From positions 1-64,000 of the forward strand of contig JAQXNV010000043.1 of assembly GCA_029098185.1 (NCBI GenBank): DNA of 64,000 nucleotides, read 5' to 3'. The stretch is from Oscillospiraceae bacterium (lineage in GTDB: Bacteria; Bacillota; Clostridia; Oscillospirales; Acutalibacteraceae). Positions within the stretch are counted from its first letter, which is position 1. The number at the start of each line of letters is the position of its first letter. Below are positions 53,418-61,957 of this stretch, in pieces. The notes beneath the pieces are model-generated. The model was given only the letters and a program-made list of their open reading frames with translations, did no database searches and had not been told where the DNA came from. Both the position numbers and the translations under genes were made by a program.

Positions 53418-53639
53418 ATGGCTGAAAAAGCAATGGAGAAGAAGCCAGGAATTGGTACCCGGATCCGCAAGTTTTTTCACGACTTTAAAGTTGAGCTGAA
53501 AAAAATTGTCTGGACCAAACCGGGCACGGCCTTCAAAAATATGGGCATCGTGCTGGTCGCCATCACCCTGGTGGGGCTGTTTGTGTTTGGTCTCGATACG
53601 GGACTGGTCGCTTTGCTCGGTCTGTTCATGCACGTTTAA
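53418..53639 (+). CDS. secE: Preprotein translocase subunit SecE
   Basis: A 73-residue single-span subunit that clamps the SecY channel. The amphipathic helix RIRKFFHDFKVELKKIVWTKP precedes one membrane helix (about residues 44-66). This short Gram-positive form has only one membrane segment. Short GGGAGGA site before the ATG; nusG begins 38 bases later. Confidence 0.95.
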   Translation: MAEKAMEKKPGIGTRIRKFFHDFKVELKKIVWTKPGTAFKNMGIVLVAITLVGLFVFGLDTGLVALLGLFMHV

Positions 53640-53677
53640 GTTTGGTATCAAAGTCAGAATCGGAGGAATGAAACAAA

Positions 53678-54199
53678 ATGCCTGATGAAGCAAAATGGTA
53701 TGTGGTGCATACCTACTCAGGGTATGAGAACAAAGTAGCGTCCAACCTTGAGAAAACGGTGGAAAACCACAACTTGCAGGATTTAATTCAAGCCATTTCC
53801 GTGCCTACCGAAACCGTTGTCGAGATCAAGGACAACAAGCGCAAAGAGGTGGAGCGGAAGATCTTCCCCGGTTATGTTTTGGTCAAGATGGTTTTGACAG
53901 ACGAGTCCTGGTATGTTGTTCGCAACATCCGCGGCTGCACCGGGTTTGTCGGCCCTTCCTCTAAGCCTATCCCGCTGACAGAGGAAGAGATCGCCAGACT
54001 GGGTGTGGAGAAGAAAACCGTTGAGGTTTCTTACGACGTGGGAGATTCCGTCACCATCACCGACGGCCCGCTGGATGGGTTCACCGGTGTGGTGGAGGAA
54101 GTCGACGTCGAAAAAGGAAGCGTCCGGGTCATGGTTTCCATGTTCGGGCGGGAAACGCCGGTGGACCTGGAGTTAGACCAGGTAGAGCCGGCGGAATGA
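53678..54199 (+). CDS. nusG: Transcription termination/antitermination factor NusG
   Basis: A 173-residue elongation factor. The NGN domain begins WYVVHTYSGYENKVASNL and includes KRKEVERKIFPGYVLVKM and VRNIRGCTGFVG. The C-terminal KOW domain has GDSVTITDGPLDGFTGVVEEVD. Length is normal with no inserted domain. Last gene of its operon before the rplK leader. Confidence 0.96.
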   Translation: MPDEAKWYVVHTYSGYENKVASNLEKTVENHNLQDLIQAISVPTETVVEIKDNKRKEVERKIFPGYVLVKMVLTDESWYVVRNIRGCTGFVGPSSKPIPLTEEEIARLGVEKKTVEVSYDVGDSVTITDGPLDGFTGVVEEVDVEKGSVRVMVSMFGRETPVDLELDQVEPAE

Positions 54200-54258
54200 C
54201 GTCAAGCAAAGTTAATTATCCAGCGTTGGCTGTTTAATTAAGAAGGGGGTTTTCCCCT

Positions 54259-54308
54259 GTGGGAGGAACCGATTAAATCTTTGCAAAATCAGTTCCGGTA
54301 GTTACCAC
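54259..54308 (+). promoter_or_regulatory. rplK leader element (GTGGGAGGAAC...TTACCAC)
   Basis: Begins GTGGGAGGAAC (54259-54269) and ends TTACCAC (54302-54308); the GTGG and CCAC ends can pair. The same paired ends occur before rplA (54764-54794). Likely a ribosomal protein binding site, possibly for L1 as in other bacteria; inference. Confidence 0.4.
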
Positions 54309-54329
54309 GAATTTTGGAGGTGCAAACAA

Positions 54330-54755
54330 ATGGCGCAAAAGGTAGTGGGCTTGATTAAGCTCCAGATCCCAGCCGGTAAAGCAACACCGGCACCACCGGT
54401 TGGCCCTGCTCTTGGTCAGCACGGTGTAAACATCATGTCCTTTACAAAGGAATTCAACGAGAGAACAAAGAATGACGTTGGTCTGATCATTCCGGTTATC
54501 ATCACAGTGTATGCGGACCGTTCTTTCACATTCGTCACCAAGACTCCTCCGGCAGCAGTTCTGCTGAAGAAGGCCGCCGGCATCGATAAGGCTTCTGGTG
54601 AACCAAACAAGAACAAGGTTGCTTCCGTAACAAAGGAGCAGGTGCAGAAGATCGCCGAGACAAAAATGCCAGACCTCAACGCCGCTTCTCTGGAAGCCGC
54701 TATGAGCATGGTGGCCGGCACTGCACGCAGCATGGGTATCACAGTAGAAGACTAA
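54330..54755 (+). CDS. rplK: 50S ribosomal protein L11
   Basis: A 141-residue protein of the GTPase-associated centre. Typical features are [31 protein letters not shown] (quoted in parts: the [20 protein letters not shown] core), [12 protein letters not shown] and the C-terminal [15 protein letters not shown] precedes the ATG. Followed after 57 bases by rplA. Confidence 0.97.
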   Translation: MAQKVVGLIKLQIPAGKATPAPPVGPALGQHGVNIMSFTKEFNERTKNDVGLIIPVIITVYADRSFTFVTKTPPAAVLLKKAAGIDKASGEPNKNKVASVTKEQVQKIAETKMPDLNAASLEAAMSMVAGTARSMGITVED

Positions 54756-54763
54756 TGACCCGG

Positions 54764-54794
54764 GTGGGAGGAACACCAAATCCGATTTTACCAC
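54764..54794 (+). promoter_or_regulatory. rplA leader element (GTGGGAGGAAC...TTACCAC)
   Basis: Second copy of the element before rplK: GTGGGAGGAAC (54764-54774), TTACCAC (54788-54794), a shorter middle. It lies between the rplK stop and the rplA binding site. Confidence 0.4.
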
Positions 54795-54812
54795 TTAATT
54801 GGGAGGACAAAC

Positions 54813-55511
54813 ATGAAACACGGTAAAAAATATGTCGACAGCCTCAAGCTGTTCGACCGCACAAATCTCTATGAAGTAAGCGAAGCTCTTGACCTGTGCG
54901 TCAAGACCAGCACTGCAAAGTTTGACGAAACTGTCGAAGTACACGTCAAGCTGGGCGTTGATGGCCGTCACGCTGACCAGCAGGTCCGCGGCGCCATCGT
55001 TCTGCCAAACGGTACCGGTAAATCCGTCCGCGTTCTGGCAATCTGCAAGGGCGACAACGAGAAGGCAGCGCAGGCTGCCGGCGCAGATTTCGTCGGTGCA
55101 GAGGATATGATCCAGAAGATCCAGTCCGAAGGCTGGGTAGACTTCGACGTCTTGGTCACCACCCCGGATATGATGGGTCTGGTTGGCCGTCTCGGTAAGA
55201 TCCTCGGTCCCCGCGGTTTGATGCCAAACCCGAAGGCTGGCACCGTGACACCGGACATCGCTAAGGCGATCCACGACGCGAAGGCCGGTAAGATCGAGTA
55301 CCGTCTGGACAAGACCAACATCATTCACTGCGCGATCGGTAAGGCTTCCTTTGGCCCTGAAAAGCTGAAGGAGAACTTTGACGCTCTGCTGGGCGCCATC
55401 GTCAAGGCAAAGCCGGCTGCTGCAAAGGGTCAGTACATCAAGTCCTGCGTTGTTGCAACAACCATGGGCCCAGGTGTCCGCATGAACCCGGTAAAGGTTG
55501 GCCTCGAATAA
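54813..55511 (+). CDS. rplA: 50S ribosomal protein L1
   Basis: A 232-residue protein of the L1 stalk. Motifs: [56 protein letters not shown] and the conserved [11 protein letters not shown] end. It can also regulate its own operon in other bacteria. TTGGGAGG before the ATG. The L10 leader and its promoter start directly after the stop. Confidence 0.97.
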   Translation: MKHGKKYVDSLKLFDRTNLYEVSEALDLCVKTSTAKFDETVEVHVKLGVDGRHADQQVRGAIVLPNGTGKSVRVLAICKGDNEKAAQAAGADFVGAEDMIQKIQSEGWVDFDVLVTTPDMMGLVGRLGKILGPRGLMPNPKAGTVTPDIAKAIHDAKAGKIEYRLDKTNIIHCAIGKASFGPEKLKENFDALLGAIVKAKPAAAKGQYIKSCVVATTMGPGVRMNPVKVGLE

Positions 55512-55526
55512 TTTTTTAGAAAAAAC

Positions 55527-55555
55527 TTGACAAGCCCTTTGGGCTGTCGTAAAAT
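55527..55555 (+). promoter_or_regulatory. Promoter for rplJ-rplL
   Basis: -35 TTGACA (55527-55532), 17-bp spacer, -10 TAAAAT (55550-55555). The spacer is the perfect inverted repeat AGCCCTTTGGGCT and extends through GACA/TGTC into the -35. Confidence 0.7.
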
Positions 55556-55714
55556 ATCATTTAGCTGTACTTTATCCAAAGACAGCAGGTGTACCGCATA
55601 ATGGGAGGAACTCCCGCCTGCCGAGGAAAAGCGATGGAATCATCATGATCGCGTGATCGAGAACATGATCGTAATGACAAAGCCTTTCCCGCCCGTTGCG
55701 AGAAGGGCTTTTTT
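55556..55714 (+). promoter_or_regulatory. Ribosomal protein L10 leader
   Basis: The 160-base leader before rplJ has the layout of the Firmicute L10 leader: paired elements around TGGGAGGAAC (55602-55611), a central TCATCATGATCG stretch, and a final terminator-like hairpin (55679-55714: AAGCCTTTC with GAGAAGGGCTT, then T6). L10(L12) binding is known to repress this operon in Bacillus. Confidence 0.8.
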
Positions 55715-55757
55715 CCTTCATATTATGCGCACGGAATCACTATGGAGGTGAATAGGT

Positions 55758-56273
55758 TTGCCAAGCGAAAAGATTTTGGAACAAAAGAAGCAGGCTGTTG
55801 CTGAACTCAGCGCAAAGCTGAAGGAGTCCTGCGTTGGTGTCGTTGTCGATTACAAGGGCATCTCCGTTGCAGATGACACTAAGCTCCGCAAAGAGATTCG
55901 GGAAAGTGGTGCGACAACTTATGCAGTTGTCAAGAACACCCTGCTCTCCAGAGCCCTGAAGGATGCTGGCATCGAGGGTATGGACGATGTGCTGGAAGGC
56001 ACAACAGCAATTGCTTACAGTAACGAGGATTACACCGCTGGTGCAAGAATCCTGAACAACTATGCAGAAAAGAGCAAGACCTTCAACATCAAGGCCGGCT
56101 TCATCGACGGTAAAGTCGTAAGCAAGGAAGAAGTTGAAAAACTGGCTAAGATCCCGTCCAAGGAAGGTCTCATCGCACAGATCCTGTATGGTCTCAATGC
56201 GAACATTGCTGGTCTGGCAAGAGCAATTCAGGCTGTTGCAGACAAGAAGTCCGAAGAAGGCGAAGTAGCATAA
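55758..56273 (+). CDS. rplJ: 50S ribosomal protein L10
   Basis: A 171-residue stalk protein that anchors the L7/L12 dimers. It begins [20 protein letters not shown] and includes [23 protein letters not shown] and [13 protein letters not shown]; the C-terminal helix that binds L12 is present. The TTG start at 55758 follows GGAGGTGAATAGG. Sits 44 bases after the L10 leader terminator and 52 bases before rplL. Confidence 0.97.
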   Translation: MPSEKILEQKKQAVAELSAKLKESCVGVVVDYKGISVADDTKLRKEIRESGATTYAVVKNTLLSRALKDAGIEGMDDVLEGTTAIAYSNEDYTAGARILNNYAEKSKTFNIKAGFIDGKVVSKEEVEKLAKIPSKEGLIAQILYGLNANIAGLARAIQAVADKKSEEGEVA

Positions 56274-56325
56274 GCTGCCGCCAAAGAACGATTTTAACAT
56301 TAACCTGTATTTTGGAGGTATTATC

Positions 56326-56703
56326 ATGTCTGAGAAGATTACAAACATCATTGAAGAAGTAAAGGCTCTCTCCGTTCTCGAGCTGTCCGAGCTGGTTAAG
56401 GCAATCGAAGAGGAGTTCGGCGTATCCGCTGCTGCTCCAGTTGCTGTTGCTGCTGCAGGTGCTGCTGCTCCTGGCGCTGCTGCTGAGGAAAAGACCGAGT
56501 TTGACGTTATCCTGAAGGGCGCTGGCGCAAACAAGATCGCTGTTATCAAGGTTGTCCGTGAGATCACCGGCCTGGGCCTGAAGGAAGCTAAGGCTGTTGT
56601 TGACGGCGCTCCGAAGCCTGTTAAGGAAGGCGTTTCCAAGGATGATGCTGAGGCAATCAAGACAAAGCTCACCGAGGCTGGCGCAGAGGTAGAAGTGAAA
56701 TAA
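56326..56703 (+). CDS. rplL: 50S ribosomal protein L7/L12
   Basis: A 125-residue stalk protein that recruits translation GTPases. N-terminal dimerisation helices ([29 protein letters not shown]), an Ala/Val/Pro-rich hinge and the C-terminal domain with [31 protein letters not shown] (shortened: [20 protein letters not shown]). TTTTGGAGG precedes ATG 56326. A strong terminator follows; rpoB, the usual next gene, is absent. Confidence 0.97.
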   Translation: MSEKITNIIEEVKALSVLELSELVKAIEEEFGVSAAAPVAVAAAGAAAPGAAAEEKTEFDVILKGAGANKIAVIKVVREITGLGLKEAKAVVDGAPKPVKEGVSKDDAEAIKTKLTEAGAEVEVK

Positions 56704-56737
56704 GTTCTTTTACAGAGCGTACGGTAAAGGAAATCGT

Positions 56738-56778
56738 AAGCGGTTTGGTGGCAGAAATGCCATCAGGCCGCTTTTTTG
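56738..56778 (+). terminator. Terminator after rplL
   Basis: AAGCGG-TTGGTGGC with GCCATCA-GGCCGCTT stem (small internal loop), six-base loop and T6. Confidence 0.85.
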
Positions 56779-56884
56779 TTTGGCGTTGTTGCTTTTAGAG
56801 AAATTTGGGCGGAAAGTTTTTCGGAAAAATGATGAAGAAATTGTAAATTAGCGGGATGATGACGTCTTTGTCACAAAAAATCGG

Positions 56885-56913
56885 TTGCAGGAAGCAGGAA
56901 AATATACTATAAT
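56885..56913 (+). promoter_or_regulatory. Promoter for the flippase-like gene
   Basis: -35 TTGCAG (56885-56890), 17-bp spacer, -10 TATAAT (56908-56913). Confidence 0.7.
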
Positions 56914-56995
56914 ACCTGTTAGGTGTTTTTACACGCGGGCAAGTGTGTAAAGTTGTTAGTCGAAAAGAAGAAATATGACGGTATGAGGAATCGAG

Positions 56996-58099
56996 ATGGA
57001 ATTTAGCTTAAAACAACTCTTTAAGAAAAATTGGCTTGCCATCGTCACAACAGCCATTACGGTGGCGGTCCTGGTTTATTTTCTTGTCACCACAGACGGC
57101 ATCAATGCCTTTTTGTCTGTGGCCAGTGACCTGAAGGTCTCCTGGATCGTGTTGATGTTTGTGGCGGTGTTTGCCAACTGGGCCCTGGAGGGAACGGCTC
57201 TCCACTACATTACCCGGCGGATCTATCCGGACTGGCCCCTGAAAAACTCCATTGTCATCGGCATGGTCGGCCTGCTCTACGGTGCGCTGACGCCGTTTTC
57301 GTCCGGCGGCCAGCCGATGCAGGTCTACTTTATGAAAAAAATGGGCGCCGATCCCGGAAAAGCAGCGGCGGTCATCACGGTCAAGACCATGGTGTATCAG
57401 GTGGTCATGGTGATCTTTGCGGTGGTCATGGTGGTGTGGAAGCTGCCCTTCTTCCAGCAGCAGAACATCAGTAATTTCTGGTTCATTACCCTGATCGGCC
57501 TGGCGGCAAACCTGCTCTTTATCAGCGCAGTGTTTTTCTTTTCTTTCCACCAGAAGCTGACCAGCCGCATCGTTACAGCGCTCATTAACCTGCTCCACAA
57601 GATGCACCTGTGCAAAAATCCCGAGAAGCGCAAGGAAAGCATCCTGGGCGCTTTCCGGATGTACTTTGAAAGCACTCGTCTGGTGGGCAGATCGGTATCG
57701 ATGTATCTTGTGGTCGGCATCATGCAGATGGCCCAGATCTTTGTCACCTGCATCGTGCCTTACTGCATCTATCGCAGCTTCGGCTTCCACGGCGCATCGC
57801 TGATGAATATGGTGGCGGCCCAGTCCTTCGTCACCATGGTGTCGGCCTTTGTGCCGCTGCCGGGCGCTTCCGGCGGTGCCGAGGGCAGCTTTTACATCTA
57901 TTTCAATATGTTCTTCCAGAAAAATACGTTGGTGCCGGCCATCTTTATCTGGCGGATCATGACGTATTATCTGACGATCTTTGTGGGCTGCTTTTTTGCG
58001 GTGTTCGGCAAGCGCATCCCCTGTCGTACGCTGCGGGAAAATCCCAAGCTGGCCAAGGTGCAGCTGCAATCGCCCGACGATATACCCTTTTCCGAATAA
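56996..58099 (+). CDS. Lysylphosphatidylglycerol synthase TM-region/YbhN-like membrane protein
   Basis: A 367-residue polytopic membrane protein of the UPF0104/YbhN family, the membrane (flippase-like) part of MprF without the aminoacyl-transfer domain. About eight helices; family motif in YGALTPFSSGGQPMQVYFMKKMG and the late VPLPGASGGAEGSF. It probably moves a lipid or lipid-linked molecule across the membrane; substrate unknown. Weak binding site before ATG 56996. Terminator at 58119-58152. Confidence 0.88.
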   Translation: MEFSLKQLFKKNWLAIVTTAITVAVLVYFLVTTDGINAFLSVASDLKVSWIVLMFVAVFANWALEGTALHYITRRIYPDWPLKNSIVIGMVGLLYGALTPFSSGGQPMQVYFMKKMGADPGKAAAVITVKTMVYQVVMVIFAVVMVVWKLPFFQQQNISNFWFITLIGLAANLLFISAVFFFSFHQKLTSRIVTALINLLHKMHLCKNPEKRKESILGAFRMYFESTRLVGRSVSMYLVVGIMQMAQIFVTCIVPYCIYRSFGFHGASLMNMVAAQSFVTMVSAFVPLPGASGGAEGSFYIYFNMFFQKNTLVPAIFIWRIMTYYLTIFVGCFFAVFGKRIPCRTLRENPKLAKVQLQSPDDIPFSE

Positions 58100-58118
58100 T
58101 CAAGATCATCAAACTCCC

Positions 58119-58152
58119 GCAGGCGGTGGCGCAGACCACGGCCTGCTTTTTT
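58119..58152 (+). terminator. Terminator after the flippase-like gene
   Basis: GCAGGC..GGTGG with CCACG..GCCTGC stem around a six-base loop and T6. Confidence 0.85.
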
Positions 58153-58228
58153 CTGCCTTTTTAGGGGGTAGTCTATTTTTTGCGCCCGGCGCATAGGATA
58201 GAACACAACGAAAAAGGTGGTGGGATAG

Positions 58229-60841
58229 TTGCAGTATCACGGACTTTCCATAGCGGAGAGCTTATCCCGATGCCGCAGCAGCCAAAAGGGACTTACGCCG
58301 GAACAGGCGGCCAACCGGCTGCGGGAGCAGGGAGAAAATAAACTGGTCACAACAAAGAAAAAGGGCATTGTTCGGCGGTTTTTCGCCCAGTTTGCCGACT
58401 TCATGATCTTGATTTTGCTGGCGGCTGCCGCCATTTCCTTTGTGACGTCTTATTTGCAGCACGACACAGATTATATCGACTCCATCATCATTCTGGCCAT
58501 TGTGGTCCTCAATGCCATCACGGGGATGATCCAGGAGAGCCGGGCAGAAAAGGCCATCGAGGCGTTAAAGAAAATGGCATCGCCTCAGGCGACGGTACTG
58601 CGGGATGGCAAGGAACAGAAGATCCCCGCCACACAACTGGTGGTCGGGGACATCGTTCTGCTGTCTATGGGAGATCTGGTTCCAGCAGACCTAAGATTGC
58701 TGGAAGGCCATCATCTGCGCATCGAGGAATCGTCCCTAACGGGAGAATCCCTGCCGGTAGAAAAAGAGCCGGACCGGGTCTTTCCGGAGGAAACCTCTCT
58801 GGGCGACCGGAAAAACATGGCCTTTCTGGGCAGCAGTGTTTCCGAGGGCCGGGGTGTGGGATTGGTCGTAGCTACCGGCATGGATACCCAAATGGGCCAC
58901 ATCGCCCACATGATCCACACAGAGGAGTCGCCGGAGACACCGCTTCAGCGGCGGCTGGCCAAAACGGGAAAGGTGCTGGGCCTCTGCGCTTTGGGCATCT
59001 GCTTCCTCATTTTTATTTTGGGCTTGTTCCAGTCTATCCCGCCGCTGGATATGCTGTTGGTATCTATCAGCCTGGCAGTGGCCGCCATTCCTGAAGGGCT
59101 GCCGGCAGTAGTCACTATCGTGTTGGCCATGGGCGTCCGGCGGATGGCGCAAAAGCGGGCCATCGTCCGGCGACTGCCCGGAGTGGAAACGCTGGGCAGT
59201 GCCAGTGTTATCTGTTCCGATAAGACCGGCACGCTGACTCAGAACCAGATGACGGTGGTGGAAACGGCTACCCTGGACGGGAAGGTAGCCATGGAGGGAA
59301 AAGAGGGACAGTTTTTGCTGGAGCTGGGCACACTCTGCTCCAACTGTACGCTGCAAAACGGCACAGTGCTGGGCAACCCCACCGAAGTTGCTATCGGGAA
59401 AGCCGCCGGCCGCACAAGGGCATCTTTAGAGCGGACGGCGCCCCGGGTGTATGAGGTGGCCTTCACCTCGGCCCGCAAGCGGATGACTACGGTCCACCGC
59501 CTTTCGGAAGGAGGCTATCAGGTCATCTGCAAAGGCGCGCCGGACGTTTTGCTGGAACGGTGCCGGTACGTTCTTCACGGCGGCAGGGAACAGGTGCTCT
59601 CGCCGTCTCTGCGGCAGAGCTTACTGCGGCAGAACAGCGCCATGGCGTCCAGAGCGCTGCGGGTGCTGGCCGTGGCTTATAAGCGCATGGACCGATTGAC
59701 CCGGTCGGAGGAATCCCTGGAGAGAGATCTGATTTTCTGCGGATTTATCTGCATGATGGACCCGCCCCGCAAAGAAGTAAAACAGGCAGTGGATCTGTGC
59801 CATCAGGCCGGCATCAAAACGGTGATGATCACCGGCGACCATTTGGCTACAGCGGAAGCTATCGCCAAAGAGATCGGCATTTTGCGGCCCGGTGATAAGA
59901 CGATGACCGGTGCGGAGCTGGATCGGATGGATCAGGTGACGCTGGAGCAGCACATTTATGATTACGCTGTTTACGCCAGAGTGTCGCCGGTACACAAGGC
60001 CCGGATCGTCAAGGCATTCCAGTCTCACGGAGAAGTCGTTGCCATGACCGGCGATGGCGTCAATGATGCCCCAGCTCTCAAGGTAGCCGACATCGGTTGT
60101 GCGATGGGTCGTTCCGGCACAGATGTAGCCAAAGGCGCCGCCGACCTCATTTTGACCGACGACAACTTCTCCACCATCGTAGAGGCGGTACAGGAAGGCC
60201 GAGGCATCTACGCCAACATTCGCAAGACGATCCACTTTTTGCTGTCCTGCAATGTGGGCGAGATTTTGACCGTGCTGGTGTCTTTCCTGCTGGGATTGCC
60301 CACGCCGCTGTTGGCCATCCAACTGCTCTGGGTGAACCTGGTGACCGATTCCCTGCCGGCGTTGGCGCTGGGCGTAGATCCCATTGAGAAGGATCAGATG
60401 AATTCGCCGCCAGTCAAGCAAAATTCGGGTTTTTTCGCAGGCCACCTAGGGTATCATATCGTCGTAGAGGGCTGTATGATCGGTTCGCTGGCGGTGCTGG
60501 CCTATACCATCGGCCGGGTCTTTTTCGACCTGGATCCCAGCGTGCCCATCATTGGCCGGACCATGGCCTTTGCCGTCCTCAGCTTGTCCCAGTTGGTCCA
60601 TGCGTTCAATATGCGGTCGGAAAGATCTCTGTTCCGTGTGGGCATTTTCCGCAACAAAAGTCTCGTTTTGGCATTCTTTGTCTGCGCGCTGTTACAGGTA
60701 TCGGTCATCGTGATCCCACCGCTGTCCGCCCTGTTTAAGACGCAGATGCTCACCGGGATGCAGTGGCTTATCGTTGCGGGGCTGTCGCTGGTGCCTTTAC
60801 TTTTAGTAGAAATTGAGAAATGTTTTATCAACAGAAAATGA
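58229..60841 (+). CDS. P-type cation ATPase, Ca2+-type
   Basis: An 870-residue P2-type ATPase. The phosphorylated residue is Asp331 in CSDKTGTLTQNQM; other motifs are SSLTGES, KGAPDVLLERC, MITGDH and MTGDGVNDAPALK. Ion-site motifs in helices four and six are IPEGLPA and LWVNLVTDSLPALALG, which fit calcium transport (bacterial LMCA/YloB-type), with one Ca2+ site expected. TTG 58229 has AAAGGTGGTGGGA upstream. The N-terminus begins QYHGLSIAESLSRCRSSQKGLT. No promoter was recognised upstream except 130 bases of spacer with a terminator. Confidence 0.94.
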   Translation: MQYHGLSIAESLSRCRSSQKGLTPEQAANRLREQGENKLVTTKKKGIVRRFFAQFADFMILILLAAAAISFVTSYLQHDTDYIDSIIILAIVVLNAITGMIQESRAEKAIEALKKMASPQATVLRDGKEQKIPATQLVVGDIVLLSMGDLVPADLRLLEGHHLRIEESSLTGESLPVEKEPDRVFPEETSLGDRKNMAFLGSSVSEGRGVGLVVATGMDTQMGHIAHMIHTEESPETPLQRRLAKTGKVLGLCALGICFLIFILGLFQSIPPLDMLLVSISLAVAAIPEGLPAVVTIVLAMGVRRMAQKRAIVRRLPGVETLGSASVICSDKTGTLTQNQMTVVETATLDGKVAMEGKEGQFLLELGTLCSNCTLQNGTVLGNPTEVAIGKAAGRTRASLERTAPRVYEVAFTSARKRMTTVHRLSEGGYQVICKGAPDVLLERCRYVLHGGREQVLSPSLRQSLLRQNSAMASRALRVLAVAYKRMDRLTRSEESLERDLIFCGFICMMDPPRKEVKQAVDLCHQAGIKTVMITGDHLATAEAIAKEIGILRPGDKTMTGAELDRMDQVTLEQHIYDYAVYARVSPVHKARIVKAFQSHGEVVAMTGDGVNDAPALKVADIGCAMGRSGTDVAKGAADLILTDDNFSTIVEAVQEGRGIYANIRKTIHFLLSCNVGEILTVLVSFLLGLPTPLLAIQLLWVNLVTDSLPALALGVDPIEKDQMNSPPVKQNSGFFAGHLGYHIVVEGCMIGSLAVLAYTIGRVFFDLDPSVPIIGRTMAFAVLSLSQLVHAFNMRSERSLFRVGIFRNKSLVLAFFVCALLQVSVIVIPPLSALFKTQMLTGMQWLIVAGLSLVPLLLVEIEKCFINRK

Positions 60842-60948
60842 CTGTTTTCGACAAGAATCCATCGGTAGTATCTATGGATTGTTGAAAATCTATATGTAGA
60901 TGAGCAATGGATCTAAAGAACTTTTGGGAACTTTGTAGACAATACGGA

Positions 60949-60977
60949 TTGCAACAAGGGAGAAAATCCCCTATGAT
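60949..60977 (+). promoter_or_regulatory. Promoter for the DUF6514-like gene
   Basis: -35 TTGCAA (60949-60954), 17-bp spacer containing GGGAGAAAATCC, -10 TATGAT (60972-60977). It shares its core with the yjdF promoter at 61328-61356. Confidence 0.55.
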
Positions 60978-61020
60978 TTAAGTGAACATAATTCACATAG
61001 AAAACAAGGAGATCGAACCA

Positions 61021-61269
61021 ATGAAGAGACAACGAATCGGCACCGTCAGATTGCAGGAAGGAGGAGATATACTGTACTACTATTTGCTCGGCAGCCGCCG
61101 GGAAGGCTACGGGCTGGAGGTGGTGCGCCATGTTTCGGGGCAGATGACCCGGGAGCGCTGCGAGAAGATTTCCAGGAGCCGGCAAAAGGTGCTGACGTTG
61201 GGCAAAGCTGTTTTTCGTGGAATTGTGTTCCCAGGCTTTTTGTCTGAGATCGTGGAGGAGTGGAAGTGA
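61021..61269 (+). CDS. DUF6514-like small protein
   Basis: An 82-residue soluble protein. It begins MKRQRIGTVRLQEGGDILYY and contains YGLEVVRHVSG and the end SRQKVLTLGKAVFRGIVFPGFLSEIVEEW, which fits the DUF6514 layout of Clostridia (strands, then a short helix and a final VxPxxLxEIVEEW). Function unknown. ATG 61021 has AAGGAGATCGAACC upstream. It is monocistronic with its own promoter and terminator at 61287-61320. Confidence 0.75.
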   Translation: MKRQRIGTVRLQEGGDILYYYLLGSRREGYGLEVVRHVSGQMTRERCEKISRSRQKVLTLGKAVFRGIVFPGFLSEIVEEWK

Positions 61270-61286
61270 TCCGCCCGACGCAAACA

Positions 61287-61320
61287 AGCGGCCCGTGTCC
61301 CCCGCGGGCTGCTTTTCCTT
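61287..61320 (+). terminator. Terminator after the DUF6514-like gene
   Basis: AGCGGCCCG with CGGGCTGCT (nine pairs, one G-T) and TTTCCTTTTT. Confidence 0.8.
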
Positions 61321-61327
61321 TTTCCCA

Positions 61328-61356
61328 TTGCGAAACGGGAGAAAATCCGGTACAAT
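61328..61356 (+). promoter_or_regulatory. Promoter for yjdF
   Basis: -35 TTGCGA (61328-61333), 17-bp spacer, -10 TACAAT (61351-61356). Confidence 0.65.
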
Positions 61357-61361
61357 ATGCC

Positions 61362-61455
61362 TTGCGGAGAGAAAAACACAGCCCGGTTGGTAGTCCGGGC
61401 GAAGGACACTTGTCCTTTCAGTAACCTGCCTCCTTGGTTGTCCCCTCTCTGCGGA
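61362..61455 (+). promoter_or_regulatory. Probable yjdF riboswitch (azaaromatic-sensing)
   Basis: The leader closes with an 8-bp stem GCGGAGAG (61364-61371) and CTCTCTGC (61445-61452). Inside are hairpins GCCCGG/CCGGGC (61381-61400) and AAGGAC/GTCCTT (61402-61418) and a conserved-looking AGTAACCTGCCTCCTTGG. The layout and the YjdF-family gene immediately downstream match the yjdF motif RNA, known to bind azaaromatic compounds and to control translation. The ribosome binding site follows 13 bases after the stem. Confidence 0.75.
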
Positions 61456-61477
61456 AACGCAAAAAGGAGGAATGGCC

Positions 61478-61891
61478 ATGAATACGCTCTCAGTACGGCT
61501 GCAAATTTTGTTTGAGGACCCCTTTTGGATCGGTTTGCTGGAGCGGCGGGAAAACGGGACCCTTTCTGTTTCGAAGGTGACCTTTGGGGCGGAGCCGCGG
61601 GAACCGGAGGTGCTGGCGTTTTACATCAAAAACTGGCGCCATCTGCGGTTTAGTCCAGCAGTCCCTTGTCCGGAACAGGAAAAGCACCAGAACCCCAAAC
61701 GGCGCAGCCGGGATGCCCGGCGCATACAGCAGACGGGCATCGGGACCCGATCTCAGCAGGCGCTGCAACTGCAGCGGGAGCAGCAGAAACAGGAACGCAA
61801 GATGGTTTCCAAGGAAGAAAAACTGCGGGAACAGGAGCGTCAGTTTCAGCTTCGGCGCCAAAAGAAAAAGGAAAAGCACAAAGGCCACTAA
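61478..61891 (+). CDS. yjdF: YjdF-family protein (DUF2992)
   Basis: A 137-residue protein of the DUF2992/YjdF family. The N-terminal half (NTLSVRLQILFEDPFWIGLLE, KVTFGAEPREPEVLAFYI) is the conserved domain; the C-terminal half is a highly charged Arg/Lys/Gln/Glu helix, usual for the family. Enzymatic role unknown; proposed detoxification of azaaromatics comes from the riboswitch link. ATG 61478 is six bases from AGGAGGA; the closer ATG 61472 overlaps the site's edge. Terminator shared with pncB follows. Confidence 0.9.
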   Translation: MNTLSVRLQILFEDPFWIGLLERRENGTLSVSKVTFGAEPREPEVLAFYIKNWRHLRFSPAVPCPEQEKHQNPKRRSRDARRIQQTGIGTRSQQALQLQREQQKQERKMVSKEEKLREQERQFQLRRQKKKEKHKGH

Positions 61892-61917
61892 AGACTGCTT
61901 TCGTGTTCGGCCAAAAA

Positions 61918-61943
61918 AACGCCCCGGTTTAGCCGGGGCGTTT
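61918..61943. terminator. Bidirectional terminator between yjdF and pncB
   Basis: CGCCCCGG/CCGGGGCG stem with a five-base loop, A7 to the left and TTTG to the right. Confidence 0.8.
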
Positions 61944-61957
61944 GCTCGTTTTGCCGA

